A DNA stretch of 33,890 nucleotides from Candidatus Poribacteria bacterium (lineage in GTDB: Bacteria; Poribacteria; WGA-4E; UBA9662): assembly GCA_002709695.1 (NCBI GenBank), contig PAQF01000030.1, positions 36,627 to 70,516 of the forward strand. The letters run 5' to 3'. The stretch's first letter is position 1; every line of letters starts with the position of its first letter. This document shows positions 24,805 through 32,898 of this stretch, piece after piece. Below the pieces are notes generated by a model. That model was given only the letters and a program-made list of their open reading frames with translations. It was not told the origin of the DNA and made no database searches. Position numbers and translations under genes: made by a program.

Positions 24805-26808
24805 ATGAACTCAAAAGATCTAATGAAACCAACTGCTGAAGAGATATCGCTATCGAAAGAATGGGCAACCAATTTTTTTTCGTTAGACATATCTAATTTG
24901 GCTTTTACTTTTTCCTATGGTGGTGAGCCCTCTTCGGTTCTGATTGAAAATTGGGATTCGAATCAGTCCGATGAACAGTTAGACGAATATCGGAGACGGC
25001 GTTCGCTTGTTTTTTTCGACTCAGAGACCGGGCTTGAATTACAATGTGTGTTGACAGAATATACCGATTATCCTGCGTTGGAGTGGGTCGTTTCTTTTGA
25101 GAACAAAGGTAATGATGTAACTCCAGTTATCTCGGATATCCACGTGGCCGACTTAACTTTTTCTGCCAAAGATCCTGGAAACTTTATACTTCACTACGCT
25201 GCCGGGAGTCAAGCCCAGATTACAGATTTTCAGCCACAGACTGAGACCTTAATGCCTGGTCAGAAGAAGCGGTTTGCTCCATATGGCGGCCGATCTTCAG
25301 ATGGCATATTGCCTTTCTTTAATTTGGAAAAACCAGATGGTACAGGAGTGATAACTGGGATTGGTTGGAGCGGACAATGGGAGACGTCCTTCATTATTCA
25401 GGATAAAAAAAATGTTGATTTTAAAGCAGGAATGGAGTTAGCTAGTTTGGTATTGTACCCGGGTGAAAAGATTCGGACCCCTGCCATGTTATTACTCTTT
25501 TATAATGGTGATTGGATACGTGGGCAGAATTGTCTCAGGCGACTTCTGCTTACCCATTTTTCTCCCTTTTTTAGTGGGGAAACAACTAATCCGCCTGTTA
25601 GCGCTTCACCTCATTCCTCTGTGAGTTTCGAGGCAACGACATCCGCTAATATGATCGAAGGAATTAAGAAAATTTCAGACAATAACCTCCCTGTGGATAC
25701 ATGGTGGATTGATGCCGGTTGGTACCCTTGCCTAGATCCAAAAACTGGCAAACGTAATTGGGCTTGTGGGGTCGGCAATTGGATTGTAGATCCTGATCGA
25801 TATCCAGATGGAATGAAACCGGTAGCTGATGTCGCTCATGATAGAGGTTTTAAGTTTCTTCTTTGGTTTGAACCTGAACGTGTTATGCCAGGTACTTGGA
25901 TGCATGATAACCATCCTGACTGGATTCTGCCCCCAGGGGAATTTCCACCAGAACAACAGTACCAAGCTAATGATGGTTTCCATCTGTTGGATTTAGGGAA
26001 TTCGGAAGCGTTGGAATGGTTAAAATCCAAGTTGTCTTTGATGGTTGATGAGATCGGTATAGACGTTTACCGCCATGATTTTAATATGTATCCGCTTAAC
26101 TATTGGCGACAACGTGACTCTGAACAACAGCAAGGCTTGACAGAAATTCGTTATGTTACGGGGTTGTATGATTTTCTCGACACTCTCTTAGATAAACACA
26201 GCAATCTGGTTATTGATAACTGTGCCAGTGGAGGTCGACGCATTGATTTTGAAATGTTGCGACGTTCTCTAGTTCTATGGCGAAGTGATTTGTGTTGGGA
26301 ACCGGTTGCTGAACAGTGTGCCACATACGGGCTTTCTCTCTGGATACCTTTGCATGGTGTTGGTTCTGTTTCTCTTGATCCGTATCATTTTCGTAGTGGT
26401 ATGGGTAGTAATTTTTCCCTTGCTTTGAACTATTATGATGATCCTTCAATTTGGGAACCGGCGACCAAATTGCTCAATGAATACATAGAAATCAAACATA
26501 TATTTAGAGGAGATTTTTATCCGCTTACTCCCTACAGTACCTCCCGAAAAGTTTGGATTGCTTGGCAATTTAATCGCCCAGATGTGGGGCAGGGGCTGAT
26601 ACAGGCGTTCCGCCGGTCAGAAAATGATTCGACTACAAAAAAAATCAAGCTTCAAGGGTTACAACCTGATGTACACTACGAGTTGATTAACTTTGATACT
26701 GATTCAACGCTAAAAATCACTGGTCATGATTTAATGGAGGGAGGGTTGGAATTGGATATGGAAAATTGCCCTGATTCTCTTACTATTAAATACCGATATC
26801 TTAAATGA
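24805..26808 (+). CDS. GH36-type alpha-galactosidase (melibiase)
   Basis: 667 residues from ATG 24805, which has AGAGG 9 bases upstream and gives the same N-terminal length as the paralogue at 5056. The beta-sandwich contains FTFSYGGEPSS. The barrel has TWWIDAGWYPC, WFEPERVMPGTW, the nucleophile D425 in YRHDFN, and the acid/base D481 in CASGGRRIDFE. It keeps the canonical FEPE motif where the 5056 protein has FEVE. The reading frame stays open upstream into the end of the SDR gene. A GTG at 24685 would add a hydrophobic stretch (TCILVLLTGFSGVYIDA) resembling a signal peptide, but it lacks a ribosome site. The preferred form is cytoplasmic. It is the glycosidase of the six-gene run, and the sugar linkage is inferred from the family. 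Confidence 0.88.
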   Translation: MNSKDLMKPTAEEISLSKEWATNFFSLDISNLAFTFSYGGEPSSVLIENWDSNQSDEQLDEYRRRRSLVFFDSETGLELQCVLTEYTDYPALEWVVSFENKGNDVTPVISDIHVADLTFSAKDPGNFILHYAAGSQAQITDFQPQTETLMPGQKKRFAPYGGRSSDGILPFFNLEKPDGTGVITGIGWSGQWETSFIIQDKKNVDFKAGMELASLVLYPGEKIRTPAMLLLFYNGDWIRGQNCLRRLLLTHFSPFFSGETTNPPVSASPHSSVSFEATTSANMIEGIKKISDNNLPVDTWWIDAGWYPCLDPKTGKRNWACGVGNWIVDPDRYPDGMKPVADVAHDRGFKFLLWFEPERVMPGTWMHDNHPDWILPPGEFPPEQQYQANDGFHLLDLGNSEALEWLKSKLSLMVDEIGIDVYRHDFNMYPLNYWRQRDSEQQQGLTEIRYVTGLYDFLDTLLDKHSNLVIDNCASGGRRIDFEMLRRSLVLWRSDLCWEPVAEQCATYGLSLWIPLHGVGSVSLDPYHFRSGMGSNFSLALNYYDDPSIWEPATKLLNEYIEIKHIFRGDFYPLTPYSTSRKVWIAWQFNRPDVGQGLIQAFRRSENDSTTKKIKLQGLQPDVHYELINFDTDSTLKITGHDLMEGGLELDMENCPDSLTIKYRYLK

Positions 26809-26858
26809 TCATAGACCGGTAATTCAATTTATCTGTATGTTGCTCCTAGGTTGAAATT

Positions 26859-27926
26859 ATGAATTGGAAACATTTATCAAATTGTAAAGTGATCCGGTTG
26901 AATGCAACCTTGTTTCCGGTGAGCAAGTTCGAAACCAAGCTATATCAAAAATATTGCTTTAATCCCTTGCAAATCGAAGCTAATACTCCAGACGAAATAA
27001 TTCCGCATGTTTCCGATTGTGATGCGATTTTTGCCATTGCGGTCTCCTTGCCAAAGGTCGTAATCGAAAGCTTATCGCGGTGTCGAGTTATATCAAGATT
27101 GGGTACTGGTACAGACAAAATAGACGTTGAAACAGCGACTCAAAAAGGAATTTTAGTCACTAATGTACCGTATTTTTGTGTGGAAGAACAGGCTGATCAT
27201 ACAATGGCTTTTTTATTGGCGCTTGCGCGCAAATTGCCACAAATGTCTCAAGCCATGCAAGAGGGTGCTTGGAGTAGATCTAAAGTCCAAGCTGGAAGTA
27301 ACCAGCGCCTTTCCAATTGCGTCCTTGGACTAATCGGTTTTGGAAATTCAGCACAAGCTGTTGCCAAACGTGCCCGAGGGTTTGGTCTTAAAGTTCTCGC
27401 TACCCGCCGTAACATGTCTGCTTCTAAACATGAAGCCAATTGCTTGGGAGTAGAAATGGTTTCTTTGGATGATGTCTTATCAGAATCTGATTATTTATCA
27501 TTGCACCTTCCTTTGACAAGCCAAACCTATCATCTTATTGATCAAAATGCTTTTAATAAGATGAAACCCGGTGCTTATTTAATTAATACTTCGCGTGGTG
27601 CGCTTGTAGATGAAAATGCTCTGGTGGAAGTCCTTGAAAATGGATATTTGGCAGGTGCTGGTCTCGATACTTTTGAAAGAATAAATCCTTTTTCCGAAAC
27701 TGAAACGCCACTGGATGATCCATTACTATCCTTTGATAATGTTGTTCTGACTCCGCATGTAGCTGCACATTCCATACAAGCTGCCCAAGATGTTGCCGAG
27801 GGAGGGATCCAAAATGTTGTGTCCATACTCAGTAATCATTGGCCTAAGCCTGAGAACGTTGTTAACCCAGAGGTCAAGCCGATCTTTCCCTTAACTGATT
27901 ATGGTGCAGCAATGTTTCTAGATTAA
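26859..27926 (+). CDS. D-isomer-specific 2-hydroxyacid dehydrogenase
   Basis: 355 residues. This family interconverts a 2-oxo acid and a D-2-hydroxy acid with NAD(P). An N-terminal catalytic half (GTGTDKIDVETA at 82-93) and an inserted Rossmann domain are visible. The nucleotide loop is GFGNSA at 160-165, with alanine at the last glycine position of GxGxxG. The catalytic residues are R246 (NTSRGALVDE), E273 (LDTFERINPF) and H300 (LTPHVAAHS), and the C-terminus ends as usual after ENVVNPEV. No ACT or other C-terminal domain follows, unlike many SerA proteins, so serine synthesis is less likely than oxidation or reduction of a catabolic acid. AGG lies about 8 bases before the ATG. It is 50 bases downstream of the GH36 stop and 13 bases before the next gene. 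Confidence 0.9.
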   Translation: MNWKHLSNCKVIRLNATLFPVSKFETKLYQKYCFNPLQIEANTPDEIIPHVSDCDAIFAIAVSLPKVVIESLSRCRVISRLGTGTDKIDVETATQKGILVTNVPYFCVEEQADHTMAFLLALARKLPQMSQAMQEGAWSRSKVQAGSNQRLSNCVLGLIGFGNSAQAVAKRARGFGLKVLATRRNMSASKHEANCLGVEMVSLDDVLSESDYLSLHLPLTSQTYHLIDQNAFNKMKPGAYLINTSRGALVDENALVEVLENGYLAGAGLDTFERINPFSETETPLDDPLLSFDNVVLTPHVAAHSIQAAQDVAEGGIQNVVSILSNHWPKPENVVNPEVKPIFPLTDYGAAMFLD

Positions 27927-27939
27927 CTAGTGTGAGCAA

Positions 27940-29685
27940 ATGACTATTCTGTTTGATCTTAGTAATTGTATTATGGTGTCATCTTTTTGGAAATTGTCAA
28001 CAAAATCGATTGATCGAATCTGTCTGCCAAGTTTCCTAATTTTTTTCCTTTGTCAAAATTTAGTTGGCGCGCAATTCAATTTTGCTGATGCCACGTTAAT
28101 TTCAAAAATTGATTTTAAGCATTATGATGGTCGAAGTGGAAAACGTTACTTCACCGAAACATTAGGATCAGGGGCAGCTTGGTTCGATTATGACCAAGAT
28201 GGTGATCCCGATATATTTTTTGTTAATGGAGCAAGTTTGGACAATGATTCTGGCACTACACCACCGACAAATAAGCTGTATCGCAACAATGGTGATGGGA
28301 CTTTTACAGACGTAACAAAAATAGCTGGTGTTGACGACACTGGATATGGATTTGGTTGTTGTGTTGGTGATTATAATAATGATGGATTTAGCGATTTGTA
28401 TGTGACAAATTTTGGTCCGAACTTACTATATCATAACAATGGAGATGGGACTTTCAGCGACGTTGGAAAACAAGCTAACGTTGCCGATAGCAGATGGGGA
28501 ACATCTTGTGCTTTTTCTGATTATGACCGGGATGGCCATCTGGATTTATTTGTGGCGAATTATGTCGATTACCAGTTAAATGACCATCAACCTTGCCAAC
28601 GAAGAAATCTACAGGTTTATTGCCCACCAGCAGATTTTGTTGGGACACCTGATATCTTATACCGGAATAATGGAGATGGAACTTTTACTGATACTACACT
28701 TAATGCGGGTCTAGTTCCCACGGAAAATGGGAAAGGCCTCGGGGTGGTCTGGGGGGATTATGACAATGATGGGTATCCAGACCTAAGTATTGCTAATGAT
28801 ACTACGCCAGACATGCTGTATCGAAATAATGGAGATGGGACATTTATAGACGTTGCACTTTTTGCAGGTGTAGCTCTTGGTATGAAAGGAGTTGCGTTGG
28901 GGGGCATGGGAGTAAACTTTGGAGATTATAACAATGATGGGTGGTTAGACTTGGTGGTGACTAACTTCGAAGCTGATCCTAACGGGCTTTTCCTCAATGA
29001 TAAAGATGGTGCATTTGTTGATGAAGCATATGCAGCCAAGTTTGGTGGTATTGGAACTCCTTATGTTGGTTGGGGGGTTGATTTTGTGGATTTCGACAAC
29101 GATGGTTATCAAGATATCTTTGTCGCTAATGGACACATTTATGATAATGCGGAGGAAATTCATGAAGGAGTCAATACATTCAGTAGTTATGCACAGTTGA
29201 ATCATTGCTTTCTAAACCTGAGAGATGGAAGTTTTAGTGAGGTCTCAGGAAAATCTGGCCTAGGTTTATTGATAGATAAAGTTAGTCGAGGAGCAACATT
29301 TGCTGATTACGACAATGATGGCGACTTGGATATCCTGATAACCAACTCTAATCAAAAACCAGATCTGCTTAGAAATGATATTTCCAACACAAATTACTGG
29401 TTAATTGTCCATATCGTTAGCGATCGAAACAACGGGAATGGAGTGGGTACACGTGTCAAAATCACAACGGGTAGGACATCACAAATACGCGAGGTCAAAA
29501 GTGGTTCTAGCTACCTGTGCCAGAGCGATATGCGGTTGCACTTTGGGCTTGGTAAATCTGCGTATGCTGATCAAATAGAAGTTCTATGGACAAGTGGGCT
29601 GGTTGAAAAAATACAAAATATTAAGGCCAATCAGAGATTGTATTTAAAGGAAGGTGTAGGAATAGTAAAATTCAATGTGCAGTGA
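27940..29685 (+). CDS. FG-GAP / ASPIC-UnbV repeat protein, secreted (CRTAC1-like)
   Basis: 581 residues. A signal peptide lies near residues 25-48 (ICLPSFLIFFLCQNLVGA). At least seven FG-GAP (VCBS) blades follow, each with a calcium-loop motif such as DYDQDGDPDIFFVNG, DYNNDGFSDLYVTN and DYDNDGDLDILITN, predicting a seven-bladed beta-propeller. Several blades repeat LYRNNGDGTFTDV. The C-terminal 90 residues are the ASPIC/UnbV domain (NYWLIVHIVSDRNNGNGVGT to IEVLWTSGLVEKIQ). ATG 27940 is used; ATG 27973 would still leave the signal peptide intact, and neither has a strong ribosome site. With only 13 bases after the dehydrogenase gene it belongs to the same run. Extracellular adhesion or glycan binding is inferred from the family; no enzyme activity is seen. 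Confidence 0.88.
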   Translation: MTILFDLSNCIMVSSFWKLSTKSIDRICLPSFLIFFLCQNLVGAQFNFADATLISKIDFKHYDGRSGKRYFTETLGSGAAWFDYDQDGDPDIFFVNGASLDNDSGTTPPTNKLYRNNGDGTFTDVTKIAGVDDTGYGFGCCVGDYNNDGFSDLYVTNFGPNLLYHNNGDGTFSDVGKQANVADSRWGTSCAFSDYDRDGHLDLFVANYVDYQLNDHQPCQRRNLQVYCPPADFVGTPDILYRNNGDGTFTDTTLNAGLVPTENGKGLGVVWGDYDNDGYPDLSIANDTTPDMLYRNNGDGTFIDVALFAGVALGMKGVALGGMGVNFGDYNNDGWLDLVVTNFEADPNGLFLNDKDGAFVDEAYAAKFGGIGTPYVGWGVDFVDFDNDGYQDIFVANGHIYDNAEEIHEGVNTFSSYAQLNHCFLNLRDGSFSEVSGKSGLGLLIDKVSRGATFADYDNDGDLDILITNSNQKPDLLRNDISNTNYWLIVHIVSDRNNGNGVGTRVKITTGRTSQIREVKSGSSYLCQSDMRLHFGLGKSAYADQIEVLWTSGLVEKIQNIKANQRLYLKEGVGIVKFNVQ

Positions 29686-29805
29686 AAAGATGCCGTGCTA
29701 GAAGTCATCCTTTTGGCCACCTTGCAATAAAACAGCGTTGAATTTGAATTTATTGTTAACTCTTTATTTCGCATTTAGGAACCTAACCGATTTCTAAGTA
29801 AGAAT

Positions 29806-31761
29806 TTAACCAGGAGCAAAATCATAAATTGGTTGTTGAATGACAACGCTCAATACACTCCAAAATGCACCTACACAATATTCACCTAATAGAACACCAA
29901 AGAAAAATAGCACCGCTTTCTGATACAAGGTGACACCACCAAATCTCAAGATAATCAATTTAATGGTAGAACTTATTACCAAACATGACCAAAAGTAACG
30001 AACACCACCCGCCATCGAAATAGCGTATCCAGCGGGATGGAGGGGCCACCAGATAAATCGCATTCGCATCAGCATTAAAATAAAAGTGAAGGCCATGCTG
30101 CCTGCCATGAACCCAACGGCAGGAATATCCATTTCTTTAGGGTAAGTCAGTGTAGTATCAAGCCATTGGAAGATATAAGTCACATGCTTGATAGAAGGAC
30201 CAATTCCGCCACCTGCACCGGTGACGGCGCCACCTAAGCGATAAAGTTCACTTATTGTAGCCCAAAAGGAAGCAATCGAACCAAAGATTACAGCGATGAT
30301 CATTGCTGTAACCAGTCGTTTGGTATTCATTTGGGTTCGCTCTGCCATCTTGAACGATTCGAGTTGATGAGGCATTATGTGCTCTCTATAACCACGGCCA
30401 CTAAAAAACCAAAAGAGTGTAAAAACAGTCAGGTTCTTTGGTCCAACTGCACGCGTCCCCAACAGGTTTATCAGAAACCGTTGTCCATTTACCCAACCGG
30501 CCATTTGGTGAGCGGGAGGGCCAATTTCCGCACGAACTCTTGTGATGGCCAAGGACAGTGCAAAAAAGAAAGCAAAATAAGGGAGAATGATCAGCAATGT
30601 CATCCCAGCTTTCAGACAGAACCAAATAATAAATGTACTCGCTAAAATAATCAGCAAAATAGCCGTCCGGTAACGAATAGGTTCGGTGGAATCATCGATA
30701 TCGCTCGGTCTCCCCAAAACGACGTTTACTACATTTAGCAGGTGCCTTCTTGTTATGGCCAATGTTGCGATGAAAATTGCCATCCAAGCCCCAATAGATT
30801 GTTCATCAAAATATGGGTATGGTAATGGCATGCTAACCGCACTAGCAAAAACTCGCTGTAGCTTTTCGAAAACATAGAAGAACCAGATTGAAAACGAGAG
30901 ATCAAGTGGCAATAAAAACCCAAGGCCTATCACAAAGGGGTATAGTGGAACGGGGATACCTCCAACAGCATTCCACGGTTTTTCCGTAAAGAATCTTCCC
31001 CAGTTTCGTGCGTTGTGATGAACACTAAAATCTGGTAGGGATGGGTAAAAGTATGCCAGACCATGCCAGATGTCCAGCACAGCAGCAATGATAAAACCGT
31101 ACCATAATACACGATTTTGAAAGAAACCGGAAGTACCTCCTCTATCTGTAATTGCCAATGGTAGCTGAATAATCGGATACGCTAGCTTTTCGTGCTCTGT
31201 CCACTGCTTACGGACAATCACGTTCATACAAATCATGATCACACCAAGTGCAAGAATGAATACTGTCCACCATAGTGTTGGACCGATCCATGCATTTAGG
31301 ATTTTAGAGGTGTAAAAATTAGTATCACCTTCGTAAAATCCACGAATAATTTCTGTATCAGCGACAACAAGGTGCCTTGGTATATGGGGATGAAAAAGGG
31401 ATGCCCAGTCATTTTCAGGTGTAGCAAACCAAAAGGCGTGGGGAATGGCTGGAATGGTCAGGGCAAGTGTATCATGACCAGCAAGTCCAGATGCAATTGA
31501 GAGCATGGCATAGATGGTAATCATCTCAGCTTGTGTCAATGCTGCTCTCGGTGTAACCTTCTTCAGGAGGAGATTAATCAGGATCAAACCGAATAGATTG
31601 AGGACAACATTCCAAAACAGCGAGATGGTTGTGGGGTGACCAGAGTGCCAAATACATTCGACCTCGATAACCCAAAAAACATTCGGTGGTATCAGCAGAA
31701 GTCCAATCAGGATTGAACGCCAAGTAACAGCTGTTTGATGGTGCTGATTTCTCTGTTTCAC
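29806..31761 (-). CDS. Multi-spanning membrane protein, DUF6785/DUF6784 type
   Basis: About 651 residues from GTG 31761, paralogue of the 20511 gene. Shared blocks include TPENDWASLFHPHIP, EKPWNAVGG, IGLGFLLPLDLSFSIWFFY, TRVRAEIGPPAHQ, MPHQLESFKMA and WWPLHPAGYAIS. Roughly a dozen membrane segments are seen, the first being WRSILIGLLLIPPNVFWVI. A TTG at 31773 would add four residues, but GGTGG is well placed only for 31761, which also matches the paralogue's N-terminal length. It is transcribed toward the FG-GAP gene and separated from it by 120 bases. Two 12-base perfect palindromes lie in its upstream gap. A transporter role is inferred from topology; the family is uncharacterised. Confidence 0.8.
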   Translation of the reverse strand: MKQRNQHHQTAVTWRSILIGLLLIPPNVFWVIEVECIWHSGHPTTISLFWNVVLNLFGLILINLLLKKVTPRAALTQAEMITIYAMLSIASGLAGHDTLALTIPAIPHAFWFATPENDWASLFHPHIPRHLVVADTEIIRGFYEGDTNFYTSKILNAWIGPTLWWTVFILALGVIMICMNVIVRKQWTEHEKLAYPIIQLPLAITDRGGTSGFFQNRVLWYGFIIAAVLDIWHGLAYFYPSLPDFSVHHNARNWGRFFTEKPWNAVGGIPVPLYPFVIGLGFLLPLDLSFSIWFFYVFEKLQRVFASAVSMPLPYPYFDEQSIGAWMAIFIATLAITRRHLLNVVNVVLGRPSDIDDSTEPIRYRTAILLIILASTFIIWFCLKAGMTLLIILPYFAFFFALSLAITRVRAEIGPPAHQMAGWVNGQRFLINLLGTRAVGPKNLTVFTLFWFFSGRGYREHIMPHQLESFKMAERTQMNTKRLVTAMIIAVIFGSIASFWATISELYRLGGAVTGAGGGIGPSIKHVTYIFQWLDTTLTYPKEMDIPAVGFMAGSMAFTFILMLMRMRFIWWPLHPAGYAISMAGGVRYFWSCLVISSTIKLIILRFGGVTLYQKAVLFFFGVLLGEYCVGAFWSVLSVVIQQPIYDFAPG

Positions 31762-31803
31762 ATATGCCACCAATATAATTATCGATTCACAATTCTAACT
31801 GTG

Positions 31804-31891
31804 GCCTTGCAAGGCGGCCATGACAACCTGTGACTGTTGCAGAATGTTTCTGAAAACAGGTGCGTTCTTCACTCCATAGCGAGAATTCTCG
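31804..31891. promoter_or_regulatory. Two perfect 12-bp palindromes upstream of the DUF6785 gene
   Basis: GCCTTGCAAGGC (31804-31815) and CGAGAATTCTCG (31880-31891) are both perfect 12-base palindromes in a 186-base gap. They lie about 45 and 120 bases before the membrane-protein start, and downstream of the lipoprotein stop. They could be operators or, for the first, part of a 3'-end hairpin. They are not copies of each other. Confidence 0.3.
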
Positions 31892-31959
31892 TCATCTAAT
31901 CGCTGGTGGGCAAAAACGTGAGGGTAGTGAGGCCATGCTACACTTGGGAAATAGTAAGT

Positions 31960-32898
31960 CTACTGCTGCGCAACAGGGAATCCTGACACACATCGAAAGC
32001 CGGAGTTGGGGTTGAGCCTACGATTCGGAGTGTTGCTGAGGCGGTAAGCTACCCGCAGGGTGAGAGTACCGCTGGTCCAATGACCACCCCGCAAAACACG
32101 GGTACTACCCGAACTTGGTCCTTGAGGATTACGTAAAGGCGATTTGCTATAATAATCTTTATCATACCAGTCAGAACACCACTCCCAAACGTTGCCCGCC
32201 ATGTCGTAGAGACTGTAGCCGTTGGGCTTGAAACTACCTACCGGTGCTGCTAATTTATCCCACTTGTCCTTACCATCGGTGCGCTTGTAATTGGCATAAT
32301 CTCGTGCCACCTTTTCATCATCACCCCAGGGATACCGTTTGCCTACTTGGCCACCTCGGCCTGCGTACTCCCATTCTGCTTCGGTGGGTAGACGCTTGCC
32401 AGCCCACTTGGTATAAGCAGTCGCGTCGTTCCAACTGACATAAATCACCGGGTGTTTGTCAGTAGGCGAATACTTTTTCACCTCATTCCAGAATCTATTG
32501 ATTTCCCAGCCTCCTTTAACTGCCTCAGGCTTATATCCACTCTCCTTGAGAAACCTTTTAAATTGACCAACTGTTATCTGGTGGCTATCCATGTAAAAAT
32601 CATCTAGTTCTACCTTATGCACCGGCAGGGCATTCGACATCTTATCCAAATGATCCCCCATCTGAAAGGATCCGCTTGGGATCAGCACCATTTTTGATCC
32701 ATCCTTCTCCCAGGTGATCTTTTTTTCATCTTCAACTAAAGCTTCATCTTCAACTAAATCCTTGATAGCTTTGTCTTCAACTAAAGCTTCATCTTCAACT
32801 AAATCCTTGATAGATTTGTCTTCATCATCAGCAATCTCCTCACCACATCCAACAAAAACAACCACCAGCACGAACAACATCCAACTAAATTTCCACAT
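31960..32898 (-). CDS. Lipoprotein with FGE-sulfatase-like (SUMF1) domain, catalytic cysteines absent
   Basis: 312 residues. A lipoprotein signal (MLFVLVVVFVGC, lipid-modified C18) is followed by an acidic stalk of two identical-type 15-residue repeats at 28-57 (IKDLVEDEALVED). The SUMF1/EgtB-like fold comes next: MVLIPSGSFQMGD, PVHKVELDDFYMD, ITVGQFKRF, HPVIYVSWNDA, KRLPTEAEWEYAGRGG, YDMAGNVWEWCSDWY and SGFRCVSG. In formylglycine-generating enzymes two cysteines lie just after RGGSW. Here that stretch reads RGGHWTSGTLTLRVAYR with none, so sulfatase activation is unlikely. It may be a binding or scaffold member of the family. Its ATG overlaps the stop of the upstream oxidoreductase by one base (TAATG), with GGAGGAG just ahead, so the two are translationally coupled. 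Confidence 0.88.
   Translation of the reverse strand: MWKFSWMLFVLVVVFVGCGEEIADDEDKSIKDLVEDEALVEDKAIKDLVEDEALVEDEKKITWEKDGSKMVLIPSGSFQMGDHLDKMSNALPVHKVELDDFYMDSHQITVGQFKRFLKESGYKPEAVKGGWEINRFWNEVKKYSPTDKHPVIYVSWNDATAYTKWAGKRLPTEAEWEYAGRGGQVGKRYPWGDDEKVARDYANYKRTDGKDKWDKLAAPVGSFKPNGYSLYDMAGNVWEWCSDWYDKDYYSKSPLRNPQGPSSGSTRVLRGGHWTSGTLTLRVAYRLSNTPNRRLNPNSGFRCVSGFPVAQQ
32728..32817 (-). repeat. Two 45-bp tandem repeats in the lipoprotein stalk
   Basis: Two 45-base copies (32728-32772 and 32773-32817) encode the 15-residue units K[AS]IKDLVEDEALVED. They are almost identical in DNA, differing mainly at the alanine/serine codon, so the stalk was lengthened by recent slippage or duplication. Within each unit LVED is itself repeated. 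Confidence 0.75.
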
